From: Hyphomicrobiales bacterium
GTDB taxonomy: Bacteria > Pseudomonadota > Alphaproteobacteria > Rhizobiales > Phreatobacteraceae
Direction of reading: 5' to 3'
DNA: 64,000 nt
Assembly: GCA_017304475.1 (NCBI GenBank)
Contig: JAFKKV010000015.1
Span: 1-64,000, forward strand
The translations under genes were made by a program, and so were the position numbers. The notes beneath the pieces are model-generated. The model saw only the letters and a list, made by a program, of their open reading frames with translations, was not told the origin of the DNA and did not search any database. Below, piece after piece: positions 38,415-47,514 of the stretch. Within the stretch, counting starts at the first letter, position 1, and each line of letters opens with the position of its first letter.

Positions 38415-38488
38415 TCTATTAAAAGATCACAGAGGATGGAGGCCTGTCAATCCGCATTGGCCAGGCATCGCATCGGGGAGAGATCGTC

Positions 38489-39211
38489 GTGCCCAGAAAA
38501 TCGGCCCAAGCCTCGGTTTCCGACCTGAACGCCGCCGAGGGGGGCGTCGCGGCGGTGGACCGCGCGCTGTCGTTGCTGGCCGCCTTCTCCATCGAGCGGC
38601 CCATGCCCAATCTTGCCGAACTGGCCGACCAGACCCGGCTCTACAAGAGCACCATCCTGCGGCTCCTGGCCTCGCTCGAACATGCCGGGCTGGTCCGCCG
38701 GCTCAACGACGGGCGCTATGCGCTGGCCTCCGAGGTCGCACGCCTGCAGCACATCTATGCTGCCTCCTTCGCCATCGAAGCGGTGGTGATGCCGGTGCTG
38801 CGCGATCTCGTCGCGGGCACCCAGGAAAGCGCGGCCTTCTATGTGCGCCGGGGCACCCAGCGGCTCTGCCTGTGCCGGGTCGATTCGCCCCAGCCGGTGC
38901 GCGACCATATGCAGGCCGGCGCCCTCCTGCCGCTCGATCGCGGCTCCAGCGGCCGGGTCCTGCTGGCCTTTTCCGGCGAGCCCGGGGCCATTTACGACCA
39001 GATCCGCCGCGATCGCCTGGTCGCCATCGTCGGCGACCGGGTGCCGGAAATCGCCAGCATCGCCGCGCCGGTCTTCGGGGTCGGCAATGCCTTGGTCGGC
39101 GCCATCGCCCTGACCATGCCGAGCGAGCGCTTCGAGCAGAGCCACGACAAGCTGGTGGCGGAAGCGGCCCGTCGCCTGACCGCCGAGCTCGGCAGCCGTC
39201 TTCCCGGCTGA
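38489..39211 (+). CDS. IclR-family transcriptional regulator
   Basis: A 240-residue IclR-type regulator. An N-terminal winged helix (about residues 20-80) has VDRALSLLAAF, LAELADQTRLYKSTILRLLASLEHAGLVRR and YALASEV. The C-terminal GAF-like effector domain (about 95-235) has PLDRGSSGRVLLAF and VGDRVPEIASIAAPVFG. The start is GTG 38489 with GGGGAGAG 6 nt upstream. It is divergent from the Bug/SMP-30 genes across the palindrome at 38388 and probably regulates them, with the imported acid or its lactone as possible effector (inference). Confidence 0.9.
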   Translation: MPRKSAQASVSDLNAAEGGVAAVDRALSLLAAFSIERPMPNLAELADQTRLYKSTILRLLASLEHAGLVRRLNDGRYALASEVARLQHIYAASFAIEAVVMPVLRDLVAGTQESAAFYVRRGTQRLCLCRVDSPQPVRDHMQAGALLPLDRGSSGRVLLAFSGEPGAIYDQIRRDRLVAIVGDRVPEIASIAAPVFGVGNALVGAIALTMPSERFEQSHDKLVAEAARRLTAELGSRLPG

Positions 39212-39419
39212 AGGCCCGACACGCGGGGTCGAGACCGGAATCACCTCCCGGGCGTGGTCACGGCAAAACCGCAGCCGCGTGTCGCTGCGACCGGGAATTT
39301 CGACATCAACCGGAAACAATGGCTGGCGATAAGCGCCAAGCTAGTCGCTTTGCCGGATTGTCCTTGTGGCGACATCCGGCCGAAACTCTCTTTCACGTGC
39401 CTGTACCGAGGAGACCACC

Positions 39420-39764
39420 ATGAAGAAGCTCATCCTGGCCCTTGCCGCCGGCACCGCCCTGATGCTCGGCGCCGGCGCCGCCCAGGCCTGTGACCGTGGC
39501 GACGAAGTCTGTTCGTTCCAGCTGTTCAACAATACCGGCGTCGAGCTCGAATCGTTCTGGGCTTCGCCGCCGAGCGTCAACAACTGGGAAAACGACATTC
39601 TCGGTGACCAGACGCTGGGCGCCGGCCGGACCATGAGCATCAACATGTCCGACGGACGCCCGGATTGCGTCTACGACTTCAAGTTCAAGTTCGCCGATGG
39701 CGACGTGGTCGAGAAGCGCCGGATCAATGTCTGCCGCCTGGGCCGCTATACGCTGAACGAGTGA
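39420..39764 (+). CDS. Small secreted protein, 114 aa, unknown
   Basis: From ATG 39420 (GAGGAGA site) a signal peptide, MKKLILALAAGTALMLGAGA (cleavage AQA-CD), precedes a 90-residue domain. Its pattern is FNNTGVELESFWASPPSVNNWENDILG, LGAGRTMSINMSDG, CVYDFKFKFADGD. Small periplasmic proteins with this NxTG / DILG / CxYD layout occur in rhizobial genomes, some mis-annotated as argininosuccinate lyase; the real role is unknown. Four cysteines may form two disulfides. The next gene starts 5 bp after the stop. Confidence 0.8.
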   Translation: MKKLILALAAGTALMLGAGAAQACDRGDEVCSFQLFNNTGVELESFWASPPSVNNWENDILGDQTLGAGRTMSINMSDGRPDCVYDFKFKFADGDVVEKRRINVCRLGRYTLNE

Positions 39765-39769
39765 GCGGA

Positions 39770-40057
39770 ATGAGCGAGGCCATGCCGACCCATCCGGGCG
39801 GCCGATCCACCTTGCCGCTATGGGCGCATCTTGCGCCCCTGGCCCTCGGTCTCATCCTCTTTCCCGTTGGTTTCATCTGGTTCGATCCGCTCTGGCCGGC
39901 GCAGGACATGCCGCCGGCCATGGCGGCGCGCTACCGGCAGGCCGCCGAGCGCTCCGCCGAGATCTATGCCATGGCACGCTGGATCTCGCTGGCCGGACTG
40001 GCCTGGTTCGCCGGGATCATGGTCTGGCGCCGGCGGGCGGGGAAAGCATCGCGCTAA
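39770..40057 (+). CDS. Two-helix membrane protein, 95 aa, unknown
   Basis: From ATG 39770, 95 residues with membrane helices at about 16-36 (LWAHLAPLALGLILFPVGFI) and 68-86 (ISLAGLAWFAGIMVW), and a charged loop between them (RYRQAAERSAEIYAMARW). The C-terminus is RRRAGKASR, so the positive-inside rule suggests a cytoplasmic tail. Coupled to the secreted-protein gene, 5 bp apart, so the two may function together. No family recognised. Confidence 0.65.
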   Translation: MSEAMPTHPGGRSTLPLWAHLAPLALGLILFPVGFIWFDPLWPAQDMPPAMAARYRQAAERSAEIYAMARWISLAGLAWFAGIMVWRRRAGKASR

Positions 40058-40092
40058 AATCGCCAAATCCCGCCAAAAGGCGCCAACGAACC

Positions 40093-40254
40093 AACCCTCT
40101 CCCAAAGGGAGAGGGTGGCGCCGTCAGGCGCCGGGTGAGGGGTCGTCCCTCTCCGAAAAGGTCCCTTGCTCGACGAGCGCCGGCATCCGTTCTGGGGAGT
40201 TACGCCCCTCACCCGGCAGCTGACGCTGCCACCCTCTCCCTCTGGGAGAGGGTT
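40093..40254. repeat. Palindromic intergenic repeat, family A, copy 3
   Basis: Same layout as copy 2: left tip GGCGCC-GTCA-GGCGCC, right tip GGCAGC-TGAC-GCTGCC, inner GGGTGAGGGGTCGTCC, with about 45 bp of centre. It lies between two convergent genes. Confidence 0.88.
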
Positions 40255-40274
40255 GATTGTGTTGAGCTTTCCCC

Positions 40275-41054
40275 TCACCCCGCCGCCGCCAGCCCCTCGC
40301 CGCCGCGCAGCACCGCTTCGGCTTCCGCCGTCGGCCGCCCGTCCCGGTCGGCCAGCACAAGGCCGCGCAGGATGCCGACCGGCGCGCGCGAGCCCTTGAT
40401 GCCGGTCACCAGAAGCCGCCCGGCGGCCATGTCCGGCTTGGAATGGACCGGCCTGAGCGTGACCCCGCCGAAGCGGCCGGCCATGGCGGCGAGCAGGGCC
40501 TCCGGCTGGTCGGCCCGGTGGATCATGGTCAGCGTGCCGCCCGGGCGTAGAACCGCCACCGCGGTGCGCAGGAAGGCGGCGAGCAGCCCCTCCTCGGCCT
40601 GGTGGGCCAGTCGCTTCGGCACCGAGGGCGAGCCGCGATGGCGCGGCGCGTCGTGGAACGGCGGATTGGTCATCACGCAATCGATCTGGCCGAGCAGCAG
40701 GCCGGCCCGCTCGCGCATGGCGCCGCGCGCCCGCGCATCGGCGACGATGACCCGGGTCTTGTGCGTCAGGCCGTTGGCCGCGGCATTGCGCTCCGCCAGA
40801 GCCGCGAGATCCGGATCGATCTCGACCAGGGTCAGGAAGCCGACGGCGACGCGTGCCGCCAGGCAAAAGGCCGCCGTGCCGACGCCACAGCCGAGATCCA
40901 GCACCCGGTCGCCCGCGAGCGCCGGAACCGCCGCCGCCAGCAGCACCGCGTCATGGCCGGCGCGGTGGCCCCGCTGCGGCTGGATCAGCCGCACCTTGCC
41001 GCCGAGCACGGTGTCGCTGGTCACGCTGTCCGGTGTTGTGATGATCGGTTCCAT
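40275..41054 (-). CDS. TrmN6-like SAM-dependent methyltransferase
   Basis: A 259-residue class I methyltransferase resembling tRNA1(Val) adenine-37 N6-methyltransferase. VLGGKVRLIQPQRGHRAGHDAVLLAAAVP near the N-terminus is typical of the TrmN6 group. VLDLGCGVGTAAFCLAAR (about 50-67) is motif I, and CVMTNPPFHD (about 126-135) is the NPPF catalytic motif of adenine/glutamine N-methyltransferases. ATG 41054 (MEPIIT) is preferred to 41090. It reads with the DUF2007 gene, 79 bp upstream of it, an arrangement seen in related genomes. Confidence 0.87.
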   Translation of the reverse strand: MEPIITTPDSVTSDTVLGGKVRLIQPQRGHRAGHDAVLLAAAVPALAGDRVLDLGCGVGTAAFCLAARVAVGFLTLVEIDPDLAALAERNAAANGLTHKTRVIVADARARGAMRERAGLLLGQIDCVMTNPPFHDAPRHRGSPSVPKRLAHQAEEGLLAAFLRTAVAVLRPGGTLTMIHRADQPEALLAAMAGRFGGVTLRPVHSKPDMAAGRLLVTGIKGSRAPVGILRGLVLADRDGRPTAEAEAVLRGGEGLAAAG

Positions 41055-41133
41055 GCCGCATAGGTGCCATGGAACGGCCGCCGCGCCCATCCAGCGTCGC
41101 GTCCTATTTGACGCGATCGGGCGTCACCCGGCC

Positions 41134-41370
41134 TCAAGGGGACGGCGTGCTCGGGCGCAATTCGTCGCCGAGCCCCGCCTCTTCGATCAGCCGGCGTGCC
41201 CGGCGCGCGACGTCGCTCGGCACCAGAATACGCATCGGAAAGGCGCTAATTCGCGCCTCGATCGCGGAAATATGCCGGTCCGCCACGAAAATCGCGATGC
41301 CGGCGCTGCCGAGCAGCACCTCGATGGCCGTGACCAGAACCGGATCCGGCGTGCGAATGATCTCTTCCAC
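41134..41370 (-). CDS. DUF2007 domain protein
   Basis: A 78-residue protein of the DUF2007 family, small cytoplasmic proteins annotated as putative signal transducers, function unknown. From GTG 41370 it begins VEEIIRTPDPVLVTAIEVLL, with the glycine turn GSAGIAIFVADRHIS and MRILVPSDVARRARRLI, all as in the family. GGGGG lies 5 nt upstream. The open frame extends 97 codons further back across the divergent promoter into the polyprenyl synthase gene; that part is not real. Confidence 0.85.
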   Translation of the reverse strand: MEEIIRTPDPVLVTAIEVLLGSAGIAIFVADRHISAIEARISAFPMRILVPSDVARRARRLIEEAGLGDELRPSTPSP

Positions 41371-41455
41371 GTTACCCCCAGCCGAAGCCCATGCGACTTT
41401 TCGTGTAGTCAGAACGACTTGAGATGGTAGCACCTTCTTTCTATGGTCCGGCGAA

Positions 41456-42487
41456 ATGCAATCGAACCCGGAGCATGGCGTGGCAGTCGTCGTCCCCTTC
41501 GAGAAGGTCAATGCCTCCATTGACGCCATGGTCCGTGCGACCAAGGCCGACATGGAGCGGGTGAACGCGATGATCCTGTCGCGCACCGGATCCGACGTGA
41601 CCATGATTCCGGAAGTGGCGAACCACCTGATCTCGTCGGGCGGCAAGCGGCTGAGGCCCATGCTGACGCTGGCGACGGCGGCGCTCTCGGGCTATCGCGG
41701 CGACGGCCATGTGCGCCTTGCCGCCGCCGTCGAGTTCATGCACACGGCCACCCTGCTGCATGACGACGTGGTCGACGAGAGCGACATGCGCCGCGGCAAG
41801 CCGGCCGCCCGCATGGTCTGGGGCAACGAGGCCTCCGTGCTGGTCGGCGACTTCCTGCTCGGCCAGGCCTTCAAGATGATGGTCGAGGTCGGCTCGCTGC
41901 GCGCGCTCGACATCCTGTCGACGGCCGCCGCGGTGATCGCCGAGGGCGAGGTGATGCAGCTCGCCGCCGCCAAGAACACCGCCACCACCGAGGACGAATA
42001 TCTCGCTGTCATCAGCGGCAAGACCGCCGAGCTGTTCGCCGCGGCCTGCGAGGTCGGCCCGGTAATTGCCGAGCGGCCCAAGGCCGAGCAGGCCGCCGCC
42101 CGCGCCTATGGCATGAATCTCGGCATCGCCTTCCAGCTCATCGACGATGCGCTCGATTATGGCGGCAAGGCCCAGAAGCTCGGCAAGAATGTCGGCGACG
42201 ACTTCCGCGAGGGCAAGATCACCTTGCCGGTGGTGCTCGCCTTCCGCCGCGGCCCGGAAGAGGACCGCGCCTTCTGGAAGCGCACCCTGGTCGAAGGCCA
42301 GATCGCCGATGGCGACCTGGAAACCGCCATTGGCCTGATGACCAAGCACGGCGCGCTCGCCGATACCGTGGAGCGCGCCCGCCACTATGGCGACAAGGCC
42401 AATGATGCGCTCGCCCTGTTCCCCGACGGCGCGATGAAACATGCGCTGATGGAGGCCGTCGCCTTCTGCATTTCCCGGGCCTATTGA
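41456..42487 (+). CDS. Long-chain trans-polyprenyl diphosphate synthase
   Basis: A 343-residue class I prenyltransferase making the side chain of ubiquinone (octa- to decaprenyl; length not predictable with confidence). The first aspartate-rich motif, LHDDVVDESDMRRG, has Asp103, Asp104 and Asp107; the second, LIDDALDYGG, is near residue 228. GGKRLRPML (about 62-70) binds the homoallylic substrate. All catalytic features are intact. queC starts 3 bp after its stop, so the two are probably cotranscribed. It is divergent from DUF2007. Confidence 0.93.
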   Translation: MQSNPEHGVAVVVPFEKVNASIDAMVRATKADMERVNAMILSRTGSDVTMIPEVANHLISSGGKRLRPMLTLATAALSGYRGDGHVRLAAAVEFMHTATLLHDDVVDESDMRRGKPAARMVWGNEASVLVGDFLLGQAFKMMVEVGSLRALDILSTAAAVIAEGEVMQLAAAKNTATTEDEYLAVISGKTAELFAAACEVGPVIAERPKAEQAAARAYGMNLGIAFQLIDDALDYGGKAQKLGKNVGDDFREGKITLPVVLAFRRGPEEDRAFWKRTLVEGQIADGDLETAIGLMTKHGALADTVERARHYGDKANDALALFPDGAMKHALMEAVAFCISRAY

Positions 42488-42490
42488 GCC

Positions 42491-43228
42491 ATGGACACCC
42501 TCGAAAGCGAACAGGCCGGAGCGGCCGCCAAGGCGGGCGCCCTGGTGCTGTTCTCCGGCGGCCAGGATTCCTCGACCTGCCTGGCCTGGGCGCTCGACCG
42601 CTTCGGCACGGTGGAGACGCTCGGCTTCGACTATGGCCAGCGCCACCGGGTCGAGCTGGAATGCCGCGACGCCCTGCGCCGGGGGCTGAGCGCGCTCGAC
42701 GCCGGCTGGGCCGGCAAGCTTGGACCGGACCACACGGTCAGCCTCGCCGCGCTCGGCGAGATCTCCAACACCTCGCTGACCCGCGACGTCGCCATCGAGA
42801 TGACCGAAGGCGGCCTGCCGAACACCTTCGTGCCCGGCCGCAACCTGATCTTCCTGACCTTCGCGGCGACGCTGGCCTATCGGCGTGGCCTGAAGCACAT
42901 CGTCGCCGGCATGTGCGAGACCGACTATTCCGGTTACCCCGACTGCCGCGACGACACCATCAAGGCGCTGCAGGTGGCGCTCAATCTCGGCATGGACAAG
43001 CGCTTCGTGCTGCACACGCCGCTGATGTGGATCGACAAGGCCGAGACCTGGGCGCTGACCAAAAAGCTCGGCGGCCAGCCGCTGATCGACCTGATCCGCG
43101 AACAGTCGCATTCCTGCTATCTCGGCGACCGCACCCATCATCATGCATGGGGTTTCGGCTGCGGCACCTGCCCGGCCTGCCAGCTGCGCGCCGAGGGCTA
43201 TCGCCGCTTCGTCGCTGCGGCGGTTTGA
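42491..43228 (+). CDS. queC: 7-cyano-7-deazaguanine synthase
   Basis: A 245-residue QueC, converting carboxy-deazaguanine to preQ0 with ATP and ammonia in queuosine biosynthesis. The PP-loop [10 protein letters not shown] (21-30) binds [18 protein letters not shown] and [16 protein letters not shown] (with the upstream HSCYL cysteine) supply the zinc ligands near 212-233. The N-terminus has about 15 extra residues compared with short homologues. No queDEF genes are in the window. Confidence 0.95.
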   Translation: MDTLESEQAGAAAKAGALVLFSGGQDSSTCLAWALDRFGTVETLGFDYGQRHRVELECRDALRRGLSALDAGWAGKLGPDHTVSLAALGEISNTSLTRDVAIEMTEGGLPNTFVPGRNLIFLTFAATLAYRRGLKHIVAGMCETDYSGYPDCRDDTIKALQVALNLGMDKRFVLHTPLMWIDKAETWALTKKLGGQPLIDLIREQSHSCYLGDRTHHHAWGFGCGTCPACQLRAEGYRRFVAAAV

Positions 43229-43275
43229 GGGACGTATCGTTCGGGGCTGACGCGGGCGAATTGCAATCCGGTTAG

Positions 43276-43443
43276 CCGTCCTTCGAGGCTCGCAAGAGCT
43301 CGCACCTCAGGATGAGGGTTGTGGGGCATTGCATCAGCGTTGTTCATGAAGCGTCGAGCATACAGCGCATTCGTCACTGCCACTACTGCAACACTCTACT
43401 CCCCTCATCCTGAGGTGCGAGCGAAGCGAGCCTCGAAGGACGG
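43276..43443. repeat. Palindromic intergenic repeat, family D
   Basis: Arms CCGTCCTTCGAGGCTCGC...GAGCTCGCACCTCAGGATGAGGG and the inverted counterpart (CCCTCATCCTGAGGTGCGAG, then GCGAGCCTCGAAGGACGG) flank an AT-richer centre of about 80 bp. The arm loops differ (AAGAGCT versus CGAA), as in the other families. Lies between convergent queC and ispE. Confidence 0.85.
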
Positions 43444-43490
43444 CTTAGCGACGTGCAACGCTCAGGATAGCGCCACTCGAAGCCGCAACC

Positions 43491-44381
43491 TCAGCCGAGC
43501 ATGGTCGGCTTAACCCACCAGCCCGGCTCCCTCGCCTTGATGGCCTTGGCAGCGGCGGCCGCGGCCCGGCACGTGTCGTAGAGCCCGAAAACGGTCGCTC
43601 CCGACCCGGACATGCGGGCGAGCCGGCAGCCCTCGGTTGCTTCGACTTGGCCGAGCGCCTCCCCGATCCCGGGCGCCAGCGCCATGGCCGGCGCCTCCAG
43701 GTCGTTGCGTGCGGTGTGAAGCAAGGCAATAAGCGCCGCCCGGGCGTCCCGCGACCGGTTGCCCCCACCCTCCTCCAGCAGCGCCGCCGGATCGGGTTCG
43801 CGCTCTGTGCCCGGCGCAAGGCCGAGCCGGCCGAACACCGCCGGCGTCGCCACCGCGATGCCCGGATTGACCAGCAAAGCCGGCAACCGCGGCACGGTGA
43901 GTGCGGGCCCGAGTTCGGCGCCGGTGCCGCGCATGATACAGGGCTTGCCGGCGAGGCAGACCGGAACGTCCGATCCGGTCAGCCGGGCGGCCTCGGCAAG
44001 GCGAGCGTCGCCGGCCGGCAGTCCTGCCGCGGCGGCGAGCAGGCGCAGCGCCGCCGCCGCATCCGACGACCCGCCGCCGAGGCCCGCCGCCACCGGCAGC
44101 CGCTTGATCAGCGTGAAGCGGCCGCCGGGCAGGCCGGGCACCCGCGCGGCCAGGAGCCCCGCCGCCTTCAGCACGAGATTGTCGCCGACCGGCCCGGCCT
44201 GCGCAGCCGTGCGGCCTTTCACGTCGAGCCAATGGCCCACGCCGCTGGGCGCGAAGCGCAATTCGTCGCCTATGGCGGCGAACACCACCAGGCTTTCCAG
44301 ATCGTGATAGCCGTCGGCCCGACGCCGCCGCACCGCGAGCGTCAGGTTCACCTTGGCGGGCGCGCGATCGACGAAAGCCAT
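43491..44381 (-). CDS. ispE: 4-diphosphocytidyl-2-C-methyl-D-erythritol kinase
   Basis: A 296-residue GHMP kinase of the MEP isoprenoid pathway, phosphorylating CDP-methylerythritol. RAPAKVNL with Lys10, DGYHDLES (23-30), the ATP loop PVAAGLGGGSSDAAAA (96-111) and GSDVPVCL with catalytic Asp138 are all present, and the GHMP C-terminal motif RMSGSGATVFGLYD is intact. It supplies IPP/DMAPP used by the prenyl synthase gene 1 kb away. A TPR-protein gene lies downstream on the same strand, with a hairpin between. Confidence 0.95.
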   Translation of the reverse strand: MAFVDRAPAKVNLTLAVRRRRADGYHDLESLVVFAAIGDELRFAPSGVGHWLDVKGRTAAQAGPVGDNLVLKAAGLLAARVPGLPGGRFTLIKRLPVAAGLGGGSSDAAAALRLLAAAAGLPAGDARLAEAARLTGSDVPVCLAGKPCIMRGTGAELGPALTVPRLPALLVNPGIAVATPAVFGRLGLAPGTEREPDPAALLEEGGGNRSRDARAALIALLHTARNDLEAPAMALAPGIGEALGQVEATEGCRLARMSGSGATVFGLYDTCRAAAAAAKAIKAREPGWWVKPTMLG

Positions 44382-44421
44382 GACGGAACGGGGATCACAA
44401 GGCTGGTATTGGCGCGCCGGA

Positions 44422-44448
44422 AAGCCCGGCGCAGCACAGGCCGGGCTT
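44422..44448 (-). terminator. Stem-loop between the TPR gene and ispE
   Basis: AAGCCCGGC / GCCGGGCTT stem (9 bp, 9-nt loop) just past the TPR gene stop, followed by only TTTCC. Probably a terminator or attenuator separating the TPR gene from ispE. The leftward order is TPR gene, hairpin, ispE. Confidence 0.45.
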
Positions 44449-44480
44449 GGAGGGTTCGATCCCGCCGGCCGCCGCGCCGG

Positions 44481-46274
44481 TCAGTTCGGCGCGGTCTGCG
44501 TCTGCGCGGCCTGGCCGGTGGTCCGGCCGGCCGGGCCGGCATCGTCGCGCAGGCCATTGGCGATCTTGTTGAGGATGCGCGGCAGATCGTCCGGCTCGGG
44601 CTTCAGATCGCGGGCATGGTTCCACTGGAAATAGGCCTCGATCTGCCGGCCGACCCGCCAATAGGCATCGCCCAGATGGTCGTTGACCACGGGATCTTCC
44701 GGCTTCAGCTCGATGGCCCGTTCCAGTTCGGTCACCGCGTCGTCGAAGCGGCCCATGCGGTAATAGGCCCAGCCGAGGCTGTCGACGATATAGCCGTCTT
44801 CCGGCGTCAGCTCGACCGCACGGCGCACCAGGCGAAGGCCCTCGTCGAGATTGATGCCCTGGTCGACCCAGGAATAGCCGAGATAGTTGAGCACCTGGGC
44901 GCGACCGCGGGTATTGCCGTCGGGAACCAGCTCCATCGCCCGCTTCAGGTCGGCCTCGGCCTTGGCCCATTGCTGCGAACGCTCGTAGGAAATGCCGCGG
45001 AAGTAGAAATAGACCCAGTGCTGGCGGTCCGGATTGGGGATCAGCGCGATCGCCTTGGTGTAGACCTCCGCCGCTTCGGCGAAAATCTTGCGCGTGCGCA
45101 GCACATTGCCGAGCGCCTGCAGCGCCTCCAGATCGTTCGGCTTCTTGGCGATCAGGTCCTGCAGCACCTTGCGGGCATCGTCGGTCTTGTCGAGCAGGTC
45201 GAGGTTGAGCGCGCGCTGGATCTGGGCGTTGCGGTAGAGCGGCGAGGTCTGCGGGATATCGTCATAGACCGCGATGGCCCGCTGCGGCAGCTTAAGGAAT
45301 TCGTAGAGGTCGGCCAGCGACAGGGTCGCCAGCTCATGCTCCGGGTCCAGCCAGCGGGCGAGCTGCAGGTAGATCAGCGCCAGATCCTCGCCGCCCTGGC
45401 GCGACAGCGCCGAGCCGAGGCCGTAGAGCACTTCGGCAGCCCCGCCCTGGGCATTGCGGACCAGCGGCGGCAAGGTTTGCGCCTCGCGCAGGCGGCGCTG
45501 GGCGTCCTCGACCATCGGATGGTTCGGCACGACCTTGTCGAAGGCGGCATAGACCTGGCGGGCCTCGTCGAGATTGCGCGCCCGCGACGACCAGCGGCCA
45601 TAGGCATCGACGATGCGCAGGATCGTCGGATCCTGCTTGTAGGCCTCTTCGAGCCGGCGGCCGGCATCGGCGCGGCGGCCGGCGGCATCGAGAATCAGGC
45701 CGGCATGGAATTGCTTGAACAGCTGGAACCAGTCGGCCCCGGTCAGCCGGTCGACGGCGGCGACACCGGCCGGGGCATCGCCCGAACCGAGAAAGGCCCA
45801 GCCGGTCAACAGCGCCGAGGTCAGGTCGGCATTGGCCCGCGGCGCGGCGTTCAGATGCGAACGTGCGGTCTGGAACTGGCGCGCCTTCATGGCGCGCACG
45901 GCGAGCGCCAGCCGCGCCAGCCGGTGCTGGCGGTCGACCAGGATCAACCGCTCGGCCAGCGGCAGCGCCTCTTCGACATTGCCGTCGGCGAGCGTCGTGA
46001 CGAAGGCGCGTTCGAGAATCTCGTTGTTGCGCGGGTCCTGGCGCAGCGCCGCCCGCCAGTAGACCGAGGCGGCGGCAGTGTCGCGGACAGTCGCGGCCAG
46101 GCGCGCGGCCAGGACATTGCCATAAACCGTGACCCGCAGGGCTTCACGAAATGTCGGTGTCGGCCCGAGCGGCTCGACGACATTGGCGGCAGCATGTGCC
46201 CCACTGCCCGGGAAGGAAGCCGCTGCCACGCCCGCGGCGAGCACGAGCGCTCGAAACAGAGTTCTCAAGGTCAC
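44481..46274 (-). CDS. Tetratricopeptide repeat protein, exported
   Basis: From GTG 46274 this is a 597-residue protein with a signal peptide (LRTLFRALVLAAGVAAASF, cleavage near AHA). It consists almost entirely of TPR helices, well seen at LEALQALGNVLRTRKIFAEAAEVYTKAIAL and VDSLGWAYYRMGRFDDAVTELERAIELKPEDPVVNDHLGDAYWRVGR. These act as protein-interaction scaffolds; a role in outer-membrane or envelope assembly is plausible but unproven. The open frame extends further upstream, but the signal peptide and a GAGAGAG site support the GTG. ispE follows downstream. Confidence 0.85.
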   Translation of the reverse strand: MTLRTLFRALVLAAGVAAASFPGSGAHAAANVVEPLGPTPTFREALRVTVYGNVLAARLAATVRDTAAASVYWRAALRQDPRNNEILERAFVTTLADGNVEEALPLAERLILVDRQHRLARLALAVRAMKARQFQTARSHLNAAPRANADLTSALLTGWAFLGSGDAPAGVAAVDRLTGADWFQLFKQFHAGLILDAAGRRADAGRRLEEAYKQDPTILRIVDAYGRWSSRARNLDEARQVYAAFDKVVPNHPMVEDAQRRLREAQTLPPLVRNAQGGAAEVLYGLGSALSRQGGEDLALIYLQLARWLDPEHELATLSLADLYEFLKLPQRAIAVYDDIPQTSPLYRNAQIQRALNLDLLDKTDDARKVLQDLIAKKPNDLEALQALGNVLRTRKIFAEAAEVYTKAIALIPNPDRQHWVYFYFRGISYERSQQWAKAEADLKRAMELVPDGNTRGRAQVLNYLGYSWVDQGINLDEGLRLVRRAVELTPEDGYIVDSLGWAYYRMGRFDDAVTELERAIELKPEDPVVNDHLGDAYWRVGRQIEAYFQWNHARDLKPEPDDLPRILNKIANGLRDDAGPAGRTTGQAAQTQTAPN

Positions 46275-46529
46275 TATCGCTCTCTCGTCATCCCGGCCGG
46301 GAGGGCCGCACGGCATACGGAACAGGTCGGCCGGCGCAGCCGTTGATCGGACCACAATGCCTAGGAAGACCGTGATCCGCAAGGCGACCATGGTGCCCGA
46401 CTGCGGCGATGCCAAGGCAGGATCGCCGGCGCGGCGCCCGAATATGAGGCAGCGCTTGAACCGCGCCGTGGGAGCCGCTAGCACCTGATATCCATGTCCT
46501 TTTTAGCACATCTCCGGGACCACCGCACC

Positions 46530-47456
46530 ATGGCCTCCGCCTCGCCTTCGCCTGCCGAAGAGCTCCTGACCGTCCGCGATCTCATCCGTTATGCGGTCAG
46601 CCGATTCGGCGCCGCCCGGCTGAGCTACGGCCATGGCACCACGACCGCGCTGGACGAAGCCGCCTTCCTGGTTCTGGAGAGCCTGAGCCTGCCGATCGAC
46701 GATCTCAATCCGTGGCTGGACGCACGCCTGACGCTGGCAGAGCGCCAGCGGCTGCTGGATCTGTTCGAAGCCCGTATCACCACCCGCAAACCCGCGCCCT
46801 ACCTGGTCGGCAAGGCCTATATCCAGGGCATCGGCTTCCGTGTCGACGAGCGGGTGATCATCCCGCGCTCCTATCTCGGCGAATTGATCGTCGGCGGCGC
46901 GCTGTTCCAGGAAGGCCTGGGCCTGATCGCCGATCCCTTCGCGGTCGAGACCGTGCTGGACCTGTGCACCGGCTCCGGCTGCCTGGCCATCCTCGCCGCG
47001 ATGAACTTCCCCGCCGCCGCGGTCGACGCCGTCGACCTATCGGCCGATGCGCTGGAGGTCGCCAAGCTCAATGTCGCCGACCACGAGGCCGGCGATCACG
47101 TGAAATTGCACCAGGGCGACCTGTTCGGCCCGCTTGCCGGCCGGCGCTACGACCTGATCGTCACCAACCCGCCCTATGTCGCGCAGGCGGAGGTGGCGGC
47201 CTTCCCGCCGGAATATGCGAGCGAGCCGGTGATGGCCCATCTCGGCGGCCCCGACGGGCTCGACATCGTCAGGCGCATTCTCGGCGAGGCTGGCCGCTAC
47301 CTGACCGCCGATGGCGGCCTGCTCTGCGAGATCGGCACCGGCCGCGATATCCTGGAAGCCGAGTTTCCGCACCTGCCCTTCCTCTGGATCGATACCGAGG
47401 AGAGCGAGGGCGAGGTGTTCTGGCTGACCGCCGAGAGCCTGGCGCGGCGGGGGTAG
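46530..47456 (+). CDS. prmB: Ribosomal protein L3 glutamine methyltransferase
   Basis: A 308-residue HemK/PrmB-type N5-glutamine methyltransferase. An N-terminal helical domain (LLTVRDLIRYAVSRFGAARLSYGHGT) is followed by YLVGKAYIQGIGFRVDERVIIPRSYLGELI, whose IPRSYLGELI distinguishes PrmB from PrmC. Motif I is VLDLCTGSGCLAILAA and the substrate motif is IVTNPPYV (near residue 222). Neither start (46494 or 46530) has a strong ribosome site; 46530 gives the usual length. It is divergent from the TPR gene. Confidence 0.93.
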   Translation: MASASPSPAEELLTVRDLIRYAVSRFGAARLSYGHGTTTALDEAAFLVLESLSLPIDDLNPWLDARLTLAERQRLLDLFEARITTRKPAPYLVGKAYIQGIGFRVDERVIIPRSYLGELIVGGALFQEGLGLIADPFAVETVLDLCTGSGCLAILAAMNFPAAAVDAVDLSADALEVAKLNVADHEAGDHVKLHQGDLFGPLAGRRYDLIVTNPPYVAQAEVAAFPPEYASEPVMAHLGGPDGLDIVRRILGEAGRYLTADGGLLCEIGTGRDILEAEFPHLPFLWIDTEESEGEVFWLTAESLARRG

Positions 47457-47514
47457 AAGCTCCGCGGAGGATCGGGACAGACCGCTGCGCGTAGCGAAAA
47501 AGCGCCGCTGAACC

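Noticed and set aside
41371..41661. N-terminal extension of the DUF2007 frame
   Set aside because: Runs antisense into the polyprenyl synthase gene and is not part of the DUF2007 family; GTG 41370 with GGGGG explains the start.
43276..43443. Family D repeat considered as a CRISPR or tRNA relic
   Set aside because: Only one inverted pair, no direct-repeat/spacer pattern and no cloverleaf or TTCGANNC arm.
46360..46491. 43-codon frame MPRKTVIRKATMVP before prmB
   Set aside because: No ribosome site, arginine-rich composition, overlaps the divergent promoter region of the TPR gene; insufficient support.
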